DNA from: Massilia pinisoli
GTDB lineage: Bacteria > Pseudomonadota > Gammaproteobacteria > Burkholderiales > Burkholderiaceae_D
NCBI RefSeq assembly: GCF_024753285.1
Contig: NZ_JANUGW010000022.1
Location: 1-64,000, forward strand
DNA length: 64,000 nt
Direction of reading: 5' to 3'
Shown here: positions 53,698-62,263 of the stretch, piece by piece
Numbering within the stretch: the first letter of the stretch is position 1
How the letters are laid out: every line of letters begins with the position of its first letter
Notes under the pieces: model-generated
What the model was told of the DNA's origin: nothing
Seen by the model: the letters and a program-made list of their open reading frames with translations, nothing else
Databases searched by the model: none
Translations under genes and position numbers: made by a program

Positions 53698-53796
53698 ATG
53701 CACGTTCCAATCCTCCGGCACGGCAGCCCGACGATCTCGGCTGCCGCACCGGTCCGGCCCGGCGCCGCCACCCTCACCAACGGGATGGCCGCATGA
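53698..53796 (+). CDS. 32-residue leader ORF overlapping kynU
   Basis: An ATG at 53698 with a strong GGAGG 7 bases upstream opens a 32-codon frame that starts MHVPILRHGSPTIS and ends NGMAA. Its stop codon overlaps the kynU start as ATGA. kynU itself has only a weak ribosome site, so its translation is probably coupled to this leader. There is no Trp codon, so a classical Trp-attenuation peptide is unlikely. I know no family for it. Confidence 0.55.
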   Translation: MHVPILRHGSPTISAAAPVRPGAATLTNGMAA

Positions 53797-55067
53797 GCAC
53801 CCTCACCCATGACATCGCCACTGCCACGACGCGCGCCGCCTGCGTCGCGCTGGACGCCGCCGACCCGCTCGCCCCGCTGCGCGCCCGCTTCGACCTGCCG
53901 GCAGGCGTCATCTACCTGGACGGCAATTCCCTGGGCGCCCGCCCGCGCGCGGCGCTCGAGCGCGCGCGCGACGTCGTCGCCCACGAATGGGGGCAAGGAC
54001 TGATCCGAAGTTGGAACACGGCCGGGTGGTTCGCCCTGCCAGGCCGGCTCGGCGACCGCTTGGCGCCCCTCATCGGCGCCGCGGCCGGCGAAGTGGTCGT
54101 CACGGACACGACGTCGCTGAACCTGTTCAAGGCGCTGGCCGCGGCCCTTGCGCTGCAGGCCGAGCGCGACCCGGCGCGCAAGGTCATCGTCACCGAGCGC
54201 AGCAACTTCCCCACCGATATCTATATGGCGGACGGCCTTGCGCGCTGGCTGGACCGCGGCTACCGGATCCGTCTCGTCGATTCGCCCGAGGAACTGGCAG
54301 CGGCCGTCGGTGCCGACTGCGCCGTGCTGATGCTTACCCATGTGAACTATCGGACGGGGCGCATGCACGACATGGCGGCGCTGTCCGCCCACGCGCACGC
54401 GCGCGGCGCGCTGGCCGTGTGGGACCTGGCCCATTCCGCCGGCGCCGTACCGCTGGACCTGCACGCTGCCGGCGCCGACTTCGCCGTGGGCTGCACGTAT
54501 AAATACCTGAACGGCGGCCCGGGCGCCCCGGCGTTCATCTGGGTGCCGCGCCATCACCAGGCCGCGTTCCGCCATCCGCTCACGGGCTGGTGGAGTCATG
54601 CGGCGCCGTTCGCGATGTCCCACGGCTTCGAAGCGGCCGACGGCATCGGCCGCGCGCTGTGCGGCACGCAGCCGGTGGTGTCGCTGGCACTCGTCGAATG
54701 CGGGCTGGAGATCTTCGAGGCCACGAGCATGGCCGCCCTGCGCGCGAAGTCGCTCGCCCTCACGGACCTGTTCATCGCGCTGGTGGAGCGACGTTGCGCC
54801 AAGCATCCGCTGGGCCTCGTCACGCCGCGCGCGCATGCGGAGCGCGGCAGCCAGGTGAGTTTCACGCATCCGCACGGTTATGCGGTGATGCAGGCGCTGA
54901 TCGCGCGCGGCGTCATCGGCGACTACCGCGAGCCGGAGATCATGCGCTTCGGCTTCACGCCGCTGTACACGAGCTTCGCGGATGTGTGGGACGCGGTGGA
55001 GACGCTGCGCGACATCCTCGACCGGGAAGCGTACGACACCCGCGCCGCCCGCAGCGCCGTGACTTGA
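53793..55067 (+). CDS. kynU: Kynureninase
   Basis: PLP enzyme that cleaves kynurenine to anthranilate and alanine in tryptophan catabolism. The 424-residue protein has the family N-terminus VIYLDGNSLGARP, the PLP-phosphate region DTTSLNLFK, Asp in VWDLAHSAGAVP and the Schiff-base Lys237 in CTYKYLNGGPG. The FGFTPLYTSF segment near the C-terminus binds substrate. The start overlaps the leader ORF. kynA follows after 9 bp. kynB (formamidase), the third step of the anthranilate pathway, is not in the window. Confidence 0.97.
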   Translation: MSTLTHDIATATTRAACVALDAADPLAPLRARFDLPAGVIYLDGNSLGARPRAALERARDVVAHEWGQGLIRSWNTAGWFALPGRLGDRLAPLIGAAAGEVVVTDTTSLNLFKALAAALALQAERDPARKVIVTERSNFPTDIYMADGLARWLDRGYRIRLVDSPEELAAAVGADCAVLMLTHVNYRTGRMHDMAALSAHAHARGALAVWDLAHSAGAVPLDLHAAGADFAVGCTYKYLNGGPGAPAFIWVPRHHQAAFRHPLTGWWSHAAPFAMSHGFEAADGIGRALCGTQPVVSLALVECGLEIFEATSMAALRAKSLALTDLFIALVERRCAKHPLGLVTPRAHAERGSQVSFTHPHGYAVMQALIARGVIGDYREPEIMRFGFTPLYTSFADVWDAVETLRDILDREAYDTRAARSAVT

Positions 55068-55076
55068 GGAGCGACC

Positions 55077-55916
55077 ATGGACGAGACCAAGAAGGACGCC
55101 GACTGGCACGGCGCGCAGATGGACTTCAGCCGCAGCATGAGCTACGGCGACTACCTGGGCCTGGACAAGATCCTGTCCGCACAGGCGCCGCTGTCGCCGA
55201 ACCATAACGAGATGCTGTTCATCATCCAGCACCAGACGAGCGAGCTGTGGATCAAGCTGATGCTGCACGAACTGCAGGCCGTGCGCACCCACATCCGCGC
55301 CGACGACCTGCCACCCGCCTTCAAGATGCTGGCGCGGGTGGCGCGCATCATGGACCAGCTGGTGCACGCGTGGGACGTGCTGGCCACGATGACGCCGCCG
55401 GAATACAGCGCGATTCGCCCGTACCTGGCGTCGTCGTCCGGCTTCCAGTCGTTCCAGTACCGGGAGCTCGAATTCATCCTCGGGAACAAGAACGCCGCCA
55501 TGCTGGCCGTGCACCAGACGTCGCCGGAGCACCACGCGCTGCTCGAACGCGAGCTGCACGCGCCGTCGATCTACGACGAGGCTGTGCGCCTGCTCGCGCG
55601 CAACGGCCTCGCCATCGCGCCGGCCCGGCTGGACGCCGACCCGACGCTGCCGACCGTCCAGGACGATTCCGTGATGGCCGCATGGCTCGAGGTGTATCGC
55701 GATCCCGAGCACCACTGGGCCTTGTACGAGCTGGCCGAGAAGCTCGTCGACCTGGAGACGGCATTCCGTTTCTGGCGCTTCCGCCACGTGTCGACGGTGG
55801 AGCGCATCATCGGCTTCAAGACGGGCACCGGCGGCACGGCGGGCGTCAGCTACCTGCGCAAGATGCTGGACGTCGTGCTGTTTCCAGAGCTGTTCGCGCT
55901 GCGCACGGCACTGTAG
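55077..55916 (+). CDS. kynA: Tryptophan 2,3-dioxygenase
   Basis: Heme enzyme that opens the indole ring of tryptophan to N-formylkynurenine. The 279-residue product has MSYGDYLGLDKIL, the FIIQHQTSELWIKLMLHEL helix with the substrate-contacting His, SSGFQSFQYRELEFILGN, and the proximal-heme-ligand region RFRHVSTVERIIGFKTGTGGT. The kynU-kynA spacing of 9 bp implies one operon. Confidence 0.97.
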   Translation: MDETKKDADWHGAQMDFSRSMSYGDYLGLDKILSAQAPLSPNHNEMLFIIQHQTSELWIKLMLHELQAVRTHIRADDLPPAFKMLARVARIMDQLVHAWDVLATMTPPEYSAIRPYLASSSGFQSFQYRELEFILGNKNAAMLAVHQTSPEHHALLERELHAPSIYDEAVRLLARNGLAIAPARLDADPTLPTVQDDSVMAAWLEVYRDPEHHWALYELAEKLVDLETAFRFWRFRHVSTVERIIGFKTGTGGTAGVSYLRKMLDVVLFPELFALRTAL

Positions 55917-55964
55917 CGCCGTCTCTTCAGCGTACAATGCCCGCGAGACCACCCTGGAGCGAAC

Positions 55965-56510
55965 ATGAAGTGCGACATCCTGACCCTGGCCGGCCTGTGG
56001 AACTCGGGCCCGCAACACTGGCAGACCCACTGGGAGCAACGGCACCCGTGCTGGACGCGGGTGGCGCACCGCGACTGGAACAATCCGGATCGCGACGAAT
56101 GGGTCGCCGAACTGGATGCCGCCATCGCCGATTGCGAAGGCCGGCCCATCCTCGTCGCGCACAGCCTCGCGTGCATGCTCGTGGCGCAGTGGGCGCAATC
56201 CTGCTCGACCTTGAAAGTGGCAGGCGCCTTCCTCGTCGCGCCGAGCGACGTCGAGGCCCCGTCCTACCCGATCGACGCGAACGGCTTCAAGCCGATCCCG
56301 CTCGAACGGCTGCCGTTCCCGTCGATCGTCGTCGCGAGCAGCAACGACGAATACGTGGCGCCGGACCGCGCGCGCGCGTTCGCGCAGGCATGGGGCAGCA
56401 AGCTCGTGGAGATCGGCCCTGCGGGCCACATCAACGGCGCCAGCGGCTATGGCGCGTGGCCGGAGGGCTTCGCGATGCTCGACGACTTCTGCCGCGACCT
56501 GAACCCCTGA
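55965..56510 (+). CDS. RBBP9/YdeN-type alpha/beta hydrolase
   Basis: Small serine hydrolase fold of 181 residues. The nucleophile Ser is in LVAHSLACMLV (the G of GxSxG is replaced), Asp in SSNDEYVAP and His in GPAGHINGASGYG, the last being the usual RBBP9-family motif. It lies 48 bp after kynA. The physiological substrate is unknown; a role as kynurenine formamidase is possible from position but not shown. Confidence 0.88.
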   Translation: MKCDILTLAGLWNSGPQHWQTHWEQRHPCWTRVAHRDWNNPDRDEWVAELDAAIADCEGRPILVAHSLACMLVAQWAQSCSTLKVAGAFLVAPSDVEAPSYPIDANGFKPIPLERLPFPSIVVASSNDEYVAPDRARAFAQAWGSKLVEIGPAGHINGASGYGAWPEGFAMLDDFCRDLNP

Positions 56511-56526
56511 CCCTGCGGACGGCACC

Positions 56527-57642
56527 ATGACGCCAGCGCGGGCCGGTGCGCTCGACGCGCGCTTCTCCCTCTACCTCGACTGCGCGCGCGGCTGCGCGGC
56601 GCTGGCCGTCGTCGTGGCGCACTTCGGCTTCTTCCACATCTTCGACGACGCGCAGATCGCCGCGATCCCCGACTTCGGCCGCGAGGCCGTGATCGCGTTC
56701 TTCGTGCTCTCCGGCTTCGTGATCGCGTACAGCGCGGAACACAAGAACGTCACGGCGCGCAGCTACGTCGTGGCGCGCGCGGCGCGCCTGTACTCCGTCG
56801 TGCTGCCCGTGCTGGCGCTGTCGTTCCTGCTGGCGACGTTCGTGCGCGACGTGCTGCAGCTGCGGGTCGAAGACGGCTACGAACTGCGCCGTCCGTGGCT
56901 TTATATACCCTTCCACCTCGCGTTCCTGGGGGACGTCTGGCATTTCGTCGAGCGTCCGCCCTGGCTGATCCCGTACTGGTCGCTCGATTACGAAGCGTGG
57001 TACTACGTGCTGTTCGGCGTATTCCACTACCTCCGCGGCCCACGCCGCTGGATCGCCGCGGGCGCCGTGCTGGCCTTCGTCGGGCCGCGCCTGTGGCTCC
57101 TGCTCCCCGTGTGGCTGTCCGGGGTCGCGCTGTATCGCCTGCATAACCGGCTGACGTTCGGGCCTGCCATCGCGCGTGCGGGCTGGCTGCTGAGTGTCGT
57201 CCTCATCGGCCTGTGGGGCTGGCTCGATCCGGAGCCTTACCTGCGCGGCGTCGCGCAAGGCCTGTGGCCGTTCGCAGGCATCCGCATGGGCAGCGCGGAC
57301 CGCGTGCTGGCCGATTACGCCGTCATGCTGCTCGTGCTGCTGAATTTCGCGTGCGCGCGCCAGGCGGGGTTCGACGGCCTGCTGCGTGTTGCGCGGCCCA
57401 TCCGGTTCCTTGCCGGGCATACGTTCACGCTGTATCTGTCGCATGGCATCGTCATTGGCTTGTGGGAGGCGGTGTTGCCGGTCGAACGCGGCGCGGCGCA
57501 TCAGATCGGCGCCATTGCCGTTGCCATTGCCGTTGTCGCGCTGGCGTTAAATCCGTTCACGGAGGTGGTGCAACGAGTGCTACGGCGAGTGTTCGATGCG
57601 GCTTTTGCGCTGGGGGCGCGCGGCCTGGGGCAGAAGGCCTGA
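56527..57642 (+). CDS. Acyltransferase-3 family membrane protein
   Basis: Integral membrane acyltransferase of 371 residues with about ten hydrophobic helices. The family N-terminus YLDCARGCAALAVVVAHFGFF contains the catalytic His, and FFVLSGFVIAYS forms the second conserved segment. SLDYEAWYYVLFGV and GHTFTLYLSHGIVIGLW follow in order. Such proteins O-acylate surface polysaccharides, lipids or peptidoglycan; the target here is unknown. The start is 16 bp after the RBBP9-type gene. Confidence 0.88.
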   Translation: MTPARAGALDARFSLYLDCARGCAALAVVVAHFGFFHIFDDAQIAAIPDFGREAVIAFFVLSGFVIAYSAEHKNVTARSYVVARAARLYSVVLPVLALSFLLATFVRDVLQLRVEDGYELRRPWLYIPFHLAFLGDVWHFVERPPWLIPYWSLDYEAWYYVLFGVFHYLRGPRRWIAAGAVLAFVGPRLWLLLPVWLSGVALYRLHNRLTFGPAIARAGWLLSVVLIGLWGWLDPEPYLRGVAQGLWPFAGIRMGSADRVLADYAVMLLVLLNFACARQAGFDGLLRVARPIRFLAGHTFTLYLSHGIVIGLWEAVLPVERGAAHQIGAIAVAIAVVALALNPFTEVVQRVLRRVFDAAFALGARGLGQKA

Positions 57643-57817
57643 TTGCCGGGGCTTCAGCCTTGCTCGGCGCTTATGTCGGTTAGTTGCAATTTCTGAGTCA
57701 CGCTCATCCGCGAATCGCCCCGCCATACCGGCTTGCATTTAATCAAGACTCATCGTGCGCCGTTGCGTACCTTAGCCGATGGTTATCAGCTACCTGATCA
57801 ACTATCGGAGATGCCAC

Positions 57818-60442
57818 ATGGATGGAAGCTTGGCGATTGCGGCACGCGCACTGCTCTCGGCATTCGGTTTCGATGCGCAGCACGACCGCCTGATGCGCCT
57901 GGCGTTTCCGCGCGGCGACGGGCCGCATGCCGTCCTGCTGCCGAACAGGATGTCCGCGCACGAGGCAATCTCGCGCTGCTTTCGTTTCGAGGTCGAGCTG
58001 TTGTCGGACGATGCCCGGATTCCATTGAAGACGATGATGGCGCGCATGGTCACGATCTCGCTCGTGCGCGAAGACGGCTCGCTGCGCCACTTCAACGGCT
58101 ACGTCACCGAATTTTGCTTGCTGCGCGCAGATGGCGGCTTCGCGTTCTATCGCATGGTGCTCGAGCCCTGGCTCGCATTCACCAGGCTGCGCAAGGACAA
58201 CGTGTCGTTCCACGGCAAGAGCGTCATCGAATTGACGGAGCTCACCTTCGCGCACTATCGGCAAGCCGACTGGCGCGTGCACCTGATCGGCGACGACCCG
58301 CGCATGACCTGCGCCAACCAGTACGACGAAACCGACTACAACCATCTGCACCGCCGCTGGGAAGCACTGGGTCTGATGTATTCGTACGAGCACCGGGCAG
58401 ATGGTCACACGCTCTGGCTCTACGATAAAAGCACACTCGCACAACAGATCGACGCGAACGGGATCGACGATTCAGGCGTCATCCCGTTTCGCGACAAGGC
58501 AGGCTCGCTCGAGGACGACGGCATCCACGAATGGAGTCCCGTGCGCCGCATCGGGTCCGGCCAGACGACGTTGGCGAGCTTCGATTACAAGAATCCCATC
58601 GTGCAGCGCTCGACGGCAGAATCGCTGAACAAACAGGGCGACGTTTATCCATACGACATCCACGAATACACGGGTTCAGACGGCTTTCGCACGCATGACG
58701 ACGGCGAACGGCTCGCCTACCAACGCATGGGCGAGCGCGATGCGAACACGCAGTATTTCGAAGCGCGCGGCAACGATCGCACCGTCCTGCCGGGCCGGTA
58801 TTTCAAGCTCGGCGACCACTTCAGCGCGGAGATGCACTCGACCAAGTGGGGCGAAGAGCCGCATCCGAGCATCGTCAATCGCGATTACCTAATCCTGTCC
58901 GTCGACCACGAGGTCAGCAACAATTACCAGGCTGGGCCCGGCGCGCCATCGAATTACGAAAACACGTTCCGGTGCATCCGCAAAATCATCCCATGGCGGC
59001 CGGGCCGCAATTACAACAGCCAACCCTGCACCTATCCCGGCATCCAGACGGCCATCGTCGTCGGGCCGGCCGGTTCCGAAATTTACACCGATGGCTATGG
59101 CCGGGTGAAGGTCCAATTTCATTGGGACCGGCTGGGCAACTACGACGAGAACAGCTCGCCGTGGCTGCGCGTCATGTCGCCGGGTGCAGGAAACCGGTTT
59201 GGCGAAATCCGGTTGCCGCGCGTGGGTGAGGAAGTGGCAGTGCTTTTTCTCGACGCGAATATCGATCACCCGGTGATTCTTGGCGCGCTGTACAACTGCG
59301 TGCAAATGCCACCGTGGCAGTTGCCGGGGCAGCAGGCGCTGAGCGGGTTGCGCAGTCGGGAACTCGGAGGCGGTACGCGAGGCAATCATCTGATCCTGGA
59401 CGATACGGCGGGCAAGATTCAGGCGCAGCTCAAGAGCGACCATCTGTGCAGTCAGCTGTCGCTGGGCCATATCACGCGCATCGAGGACACGAAGGGACGC
59501 AAGGATGTTCGGGGCGAAGGATGGGAGCTGCGCACCGACGGGCATGGGGTTGTTCGCGCGGCCGAAGGCATGCTCATCACCACGGAAGCCCGCTCGAGCG
59601 CTGGCTCTCCCATCAAGGACATGGGCGAAACGGTTCAACGATTATCTTCGGCCACGGATCTGCAGGAACAATTGGTCGGAATGGCACAGCACTACGGCGT
59701 CCAGGAGAAGCAGAGTCAGCAAGGCGATGCGGTAGACGATCTCAAATCGCAGAACGTCGACATTCGAGGTGCGGGCAAAGGGGAGTTCCCGGAATTGACC
59801 GCGCCGCACCTCGTCGTTGCGAGCCCTGCCGGCATCGAACTCAGCTCCGCGCAATCCACGCATATCGCCAGCACGCGCCATACGGCCATCACGAGCGGAA
59901 AAACCCTGTCGATCGCCAGTGTGGACGGTCTGTTTGCCAGTATCGGAAAAACGTTCCGGCTATTCGTGCACAAGGCGGGTATGAAGCTGATTGCCGCTGG
60001 CGGGAAGGTGTCCGTGCAGGCGCAGGAGGATGACGTCGAGGTCATTGCCAACAAGGTGCTGGCGCTCTTGAGTGAATCCGACTGGGTCACCATCCGAGGC
60101 AAAAAAGGTGTGCGAATCCAGGGTGCGAATCACATGCTCGAGATTAGTGAGCAGACGCAGTTCTTCACTTCGTCGCCCGTGCTTTTTCACGGAAATCTGG
60201 AGACGTTAGCGCCGAAGAGTGTCTCGCAAGCATTCAACGAGAAGTCGACGGGTTACCGCTTCGATCAGGAAGTAAATTTTCTCCAGGACGACGACAAGCC
60301 AGCCGACGGCGTTTCTTACGAACTGATCAGGAGTGACGGAACAACTACAACGGGGAAAACATCATCAAGCGGCACAACTGGCTTACAAAAAAGTGCGGAG
60401 ATAGACAATTATAAAGTCCGATGGAAAGGTGAACTTCCATGA
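57818..60442 (+). CDS. vgrG: T6SS spike protein VgrG with C-terminal DUF2345 and tail
   Basis: Trimeric spike tip of the type VI secretion system that carries effectors into target cells. The 874-residue protein has the gp27-like base (about residues 35-380) and the gp5 OB-fold (about 410-500), with AIVVGPAGSEIYTDGYGRVKV and GEIRLPRVGEEVAVLFLD. The DUF2345 beta-helix follows (about 650-800, including APHLVVASPAGIELSS). A polar tail of about 55 residues rich in Gly, Ser and Thr ends it. The ATG at 57818 has GGAG upstream. The stop codon overlaps the lipase start as ATGA. The gene lies outside a T6SS core cluster, as is common for orphan vgrG islands. Confidence 0.95.
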   Translation: MDGSLAIAARALLSAFGFDAQHDRLMRLAFPRGDGPHAVLLPNRMSAHEAISRCFRFEVELLSDDARIPLKTMMARMVTISLVREDGSLRHFNGYVTEFCLLRADGGFAFYRMVLEPWLAFTRLRKDNVSFHGKSVIELTELTFAHYRQADWRVHLIGDDPRMTCANQYDETDYNHLHRRWEALGLMYSYEHRADGHTLWLYDKSTLAQQIDANGIDDSGVIPFRDKAGSLEDDGIHEWSPVRRIGSGQTTLASFDYKNPIVQRSTAESLNKQGDVYPYDIHEYTGSDGFRTHDDGERLAYQRMGERDANTQYFEARGNDRTVLPGRYFKLGDHFSAEMHSTKWGEEPHPSIVNRDYLILSVDHEVSNNYQAGPGAPSNYENTFRCIRKIIPWRPGRNYNSQPCTYPGIQTAIVVGPAGSEIYTDGYGRVKVQFHWDRLGNYDENSSPWLRVMSPGAGNRFGEIRLPRVGEEVAVLFLDANIDHPVILGALYNCVQMPPWQLPGQQALSGLRSRELGGGTRGNHLILDDTAGKIQAQLKSDHLCSQLSLGHITRIEDTKGRKDVRGEGWELRTDGHGVVRAAEGMLITTEARSSAGSPIKDMGETVQRLSSATDLQEQLVGMAQHYGVQEKQSQQGDAVDDLKSQNVDIRGAGKGEFPELTAPHLVVASPAGIELSSAQSTHIASTRHTAITSGKTLSIASVDGLFASIGKTFRLFVHKAGMKLIAAGGKVSVQAQEDDVEVIANKVLALLSESDWVTIRGKKGVRIQGANHMLEISEQTQFFTSSPVLFHGNLETLAPKSVSQAFNEKSTGYRFDQEVNFLQDDDKPADGVSYELIRSDGTTTTGKTSSSGTTGLQKSAEIDNYKVRWKGELP

Positions 60443-62262
60443 GCAACGAAAAAGGATTGAACGAACGCGGCAATCATCAGGCCGAGTTCAGTCAAGGTGT
60501 TGGCGGATGGGCCGAGTATGCCGTGTACATGACCGACACCAGCGACACCGTCCGCCACGACATAAAAGTTCCCCCGGGCAAGGTCATACCCGTCATCTTT
60601 TTGCCCGGCGTTATGGGCAGTAATCTTCGCATGAGTAAGAAACGTCAAGATGAGTTACAACGCAAGGACGACAACCGAGCTTGGCGCCCCGATGACATGC
60701 TCACGCTATCCGACGGATTATCAACTCTATTCAAAAAAGGGTACGGTGGCGAATTCCGCAAAGCATCGCCTGCTCAACGCCAACTGACATTCGACCCCAA
60801 CGAAACCGAAGTCGAATACTACCACTATACAGAAAGCAACGGCAGATTCGACCCAGGAGGCAAGGAAACACTTGCGTCTGACAAACGTCACAAAAATGTA
60901 CCTGACGAACTAGCTCCTATTCCTCCTTTAATCAGAGATCAGTTTCTAATAAACGAGTCCCGAGGATCAGAGCGACGGTTTGAAAGCGCTGCTCAAATAG
61001 CGCGATGGCGCGGATGGAGTGAAGTGCTCTTCGCTGGCGCTTATGGTGAAATGCTAAAAACCACCGAGCGTTACCTTAACAATATATCGAGAAATGGGCA
61101 ACTGGACCCCTATGGCGAATGGAACACCAGTTCCCCCAACTCATTGTTTGGACCACTTTCCGGCCTTGATCTGAAGATCGACGACTTAAAAAGGGTTGCC
61201 AACTGCTGGTATCCAGTGCACGCCATGGGGTACAACTATTTGAAAAGCAACGCCGACTCCGCCAAGGTCATCGCAGATCGGATCCGGGGATTGGTCCAGG
61301 GCTATCAGAAGCGTGGATTTAAATGTAGCGAAGTCATTATTGTCACGCACAGCATGGGCGGACTCGTGGCTCGAGCGCTGATTCATCCCAAGTACGGAAA
61401 TCTTTTGAACGACCACACCGTAAGGGTGCTAGGAATTTACCATAATGTCATGCCGACACTTGGGGCCGCCGCTGCCTATCGTCGCATGCGTTTCGGATTC
61501 TTGGAAAAGCAAGGAATAAAGGCAGAAATTTTCGCCGACATCGTAGGTATCGACGGTGAAAATGCGACCGCGATACTTGCGAACGCACCAGCGCCTTTGG
61601 AGTTGTTACCGGCGACCGGATATGGCAAAGACTGGCTAAAAGTCGTGGATGGGACTGGTCGAACGATCCGCAGCTGGCCGAGTGCAACCGAAAATGCCCT
61701 TACAGACATTTACCTTAAGCCGCAGAACAATTGGTGGCGCCTCATCAACCCGGACTGGGTCAATCCCGGGAAGGTCTCGTTCGAAAATGGAGGCGGCATA
61801 ACAAGAGTGCAGCAACGTTTAATGATGGCTTACACCTTCCTCGATGCCATCGAAAAGACTTTCCATCCAACGCAGTGCTATGCCAGCTTTTGCGTATCGA
61901 ACGAGCACAAAAGCTACGGCAGCTTGACGTTCAAGATAGCTAATGCGGATGTGTCGGATAGCAGCCTAGTTTCTTTGCCACCGGCAGACACTTGGAAACT
62001 ACTGAGTGACGACAAAAAGGGGACATTGACTGTACAAGCGGGGACAAGAGTGCTCAAGCTTACATTGCAACCGCCCGATGCACCCGGTGACGAAACCGTC
62101 CCAGCCGAACGTTCAGCGCACAAAATCACCGGCATGTTATTCCCGCATGGAAAAGTGAAAGGCACAGGTTATGAGCACCAAGACAGCTACACAAGTCCGT
62201 TCGTACTTGGCTCAATGCTATATTCAATTATAAAAATAGCAACAACCGCAAAATGGAATTAA
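60439..62262 (+). CDS. Putative T6SS lipase effector (alpha/beta hydrolase)
   Basis: Likely antibacterial (phospho)lipase delivered by the adjacent VgrG. The 607-residue protein has an oxyanion-hole segment IPVIFLPGVMGSN (about residues 50-62), the nucleophile Ser305 in VTHSMGGLVAR, a catalytic Asp551 in PGDETVP and His580 in YEHQDSY. This Ser/Asp/His order fits LCAT/PGAP1-like hydrolases and T6SS Tle-type lipases. GC is about 42-50%, with rare codons such as TTA and CTA for Leu, unlike the flanking chromosome. No signal peptide is visible. ATGA overlap with vgrG and the neighbouring Tli4-like gene support the effector call; subfamily assignment needs a profile search. Confidence 0.82.
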   Translation: MSNEKGLNERGNHQAEFSQGVGGWAEYAVYMTDTSDTVRHDIKVPPGKVIPVIFLPGVMGSNLRMSKKRQDELQRKDDNRAWRPDDMLTLSDGLSTLFKKGYGGEFRKASPAQRQLTFDPNETEVEYYHYTESNGRFDPGGKETLASDKRHKNVPDELAPIPPLIRDQFLINESRGSERRFESAAQIARWRGWSEVLFAGAYGEMLKTTERYLNNISRNGQLDPYGEWNTSSPNSLFGPLSGLDLKIDDLKRVANCWYPVHAMGYNYLKSNADSAKVIADRIRGLVQGYQKRGFKCSEVIIVTHSMGGLVARALIHPKYGNLLNDHTVRVLGIYHNVMPTLGAAAAYRRMRFGFLEKQGIKAEIFADIVGIDGENATAILANAPAPLELLPATGYGKDWLKVVDGTGRTIRSWPSATENALTDIYLKPQNNWWRLINPDWVNPGKVSFENGGGITRVQQRLMMAYTFLDAIEKTFHPTQCYASFCVSNEHKSYGSLTFKIANADVSDSSLVSLPPADTWKLLSDDKKGTLTVQAGTRVLKLTLQPPDAPGDETVPAERSAHKITGMLFPHGKVKGTGYEHQDSYTSPFVLGSMLYSIIKIATTAKWN

Positions 62263-62263
62263 T

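Noticed and set aside
53307..53721. Two open frames (94 and 102 residues) across the flhD-kynU repeat array, with repeat-like peptides such as TLKF..TRPIT
   Set aside because: The peptide repeats only reflect the 74-78-bp DNA repeats. The 74-bp spacing breaks the frame between copies, base composition is AT-rich, and there is no ribosome site.
53698..53796. The kyn leader ORF as a Trp-attenuation peptide
   Set aside because: It contains no Trp codon and I see no terminator/antiterminator pair after it.
57643..57817. An attachment site or integrase remnant at the left edge of the vgrG module
   Set aside because: No integrase, no tRNA end and no direct repeat with the right edge was found by eye.
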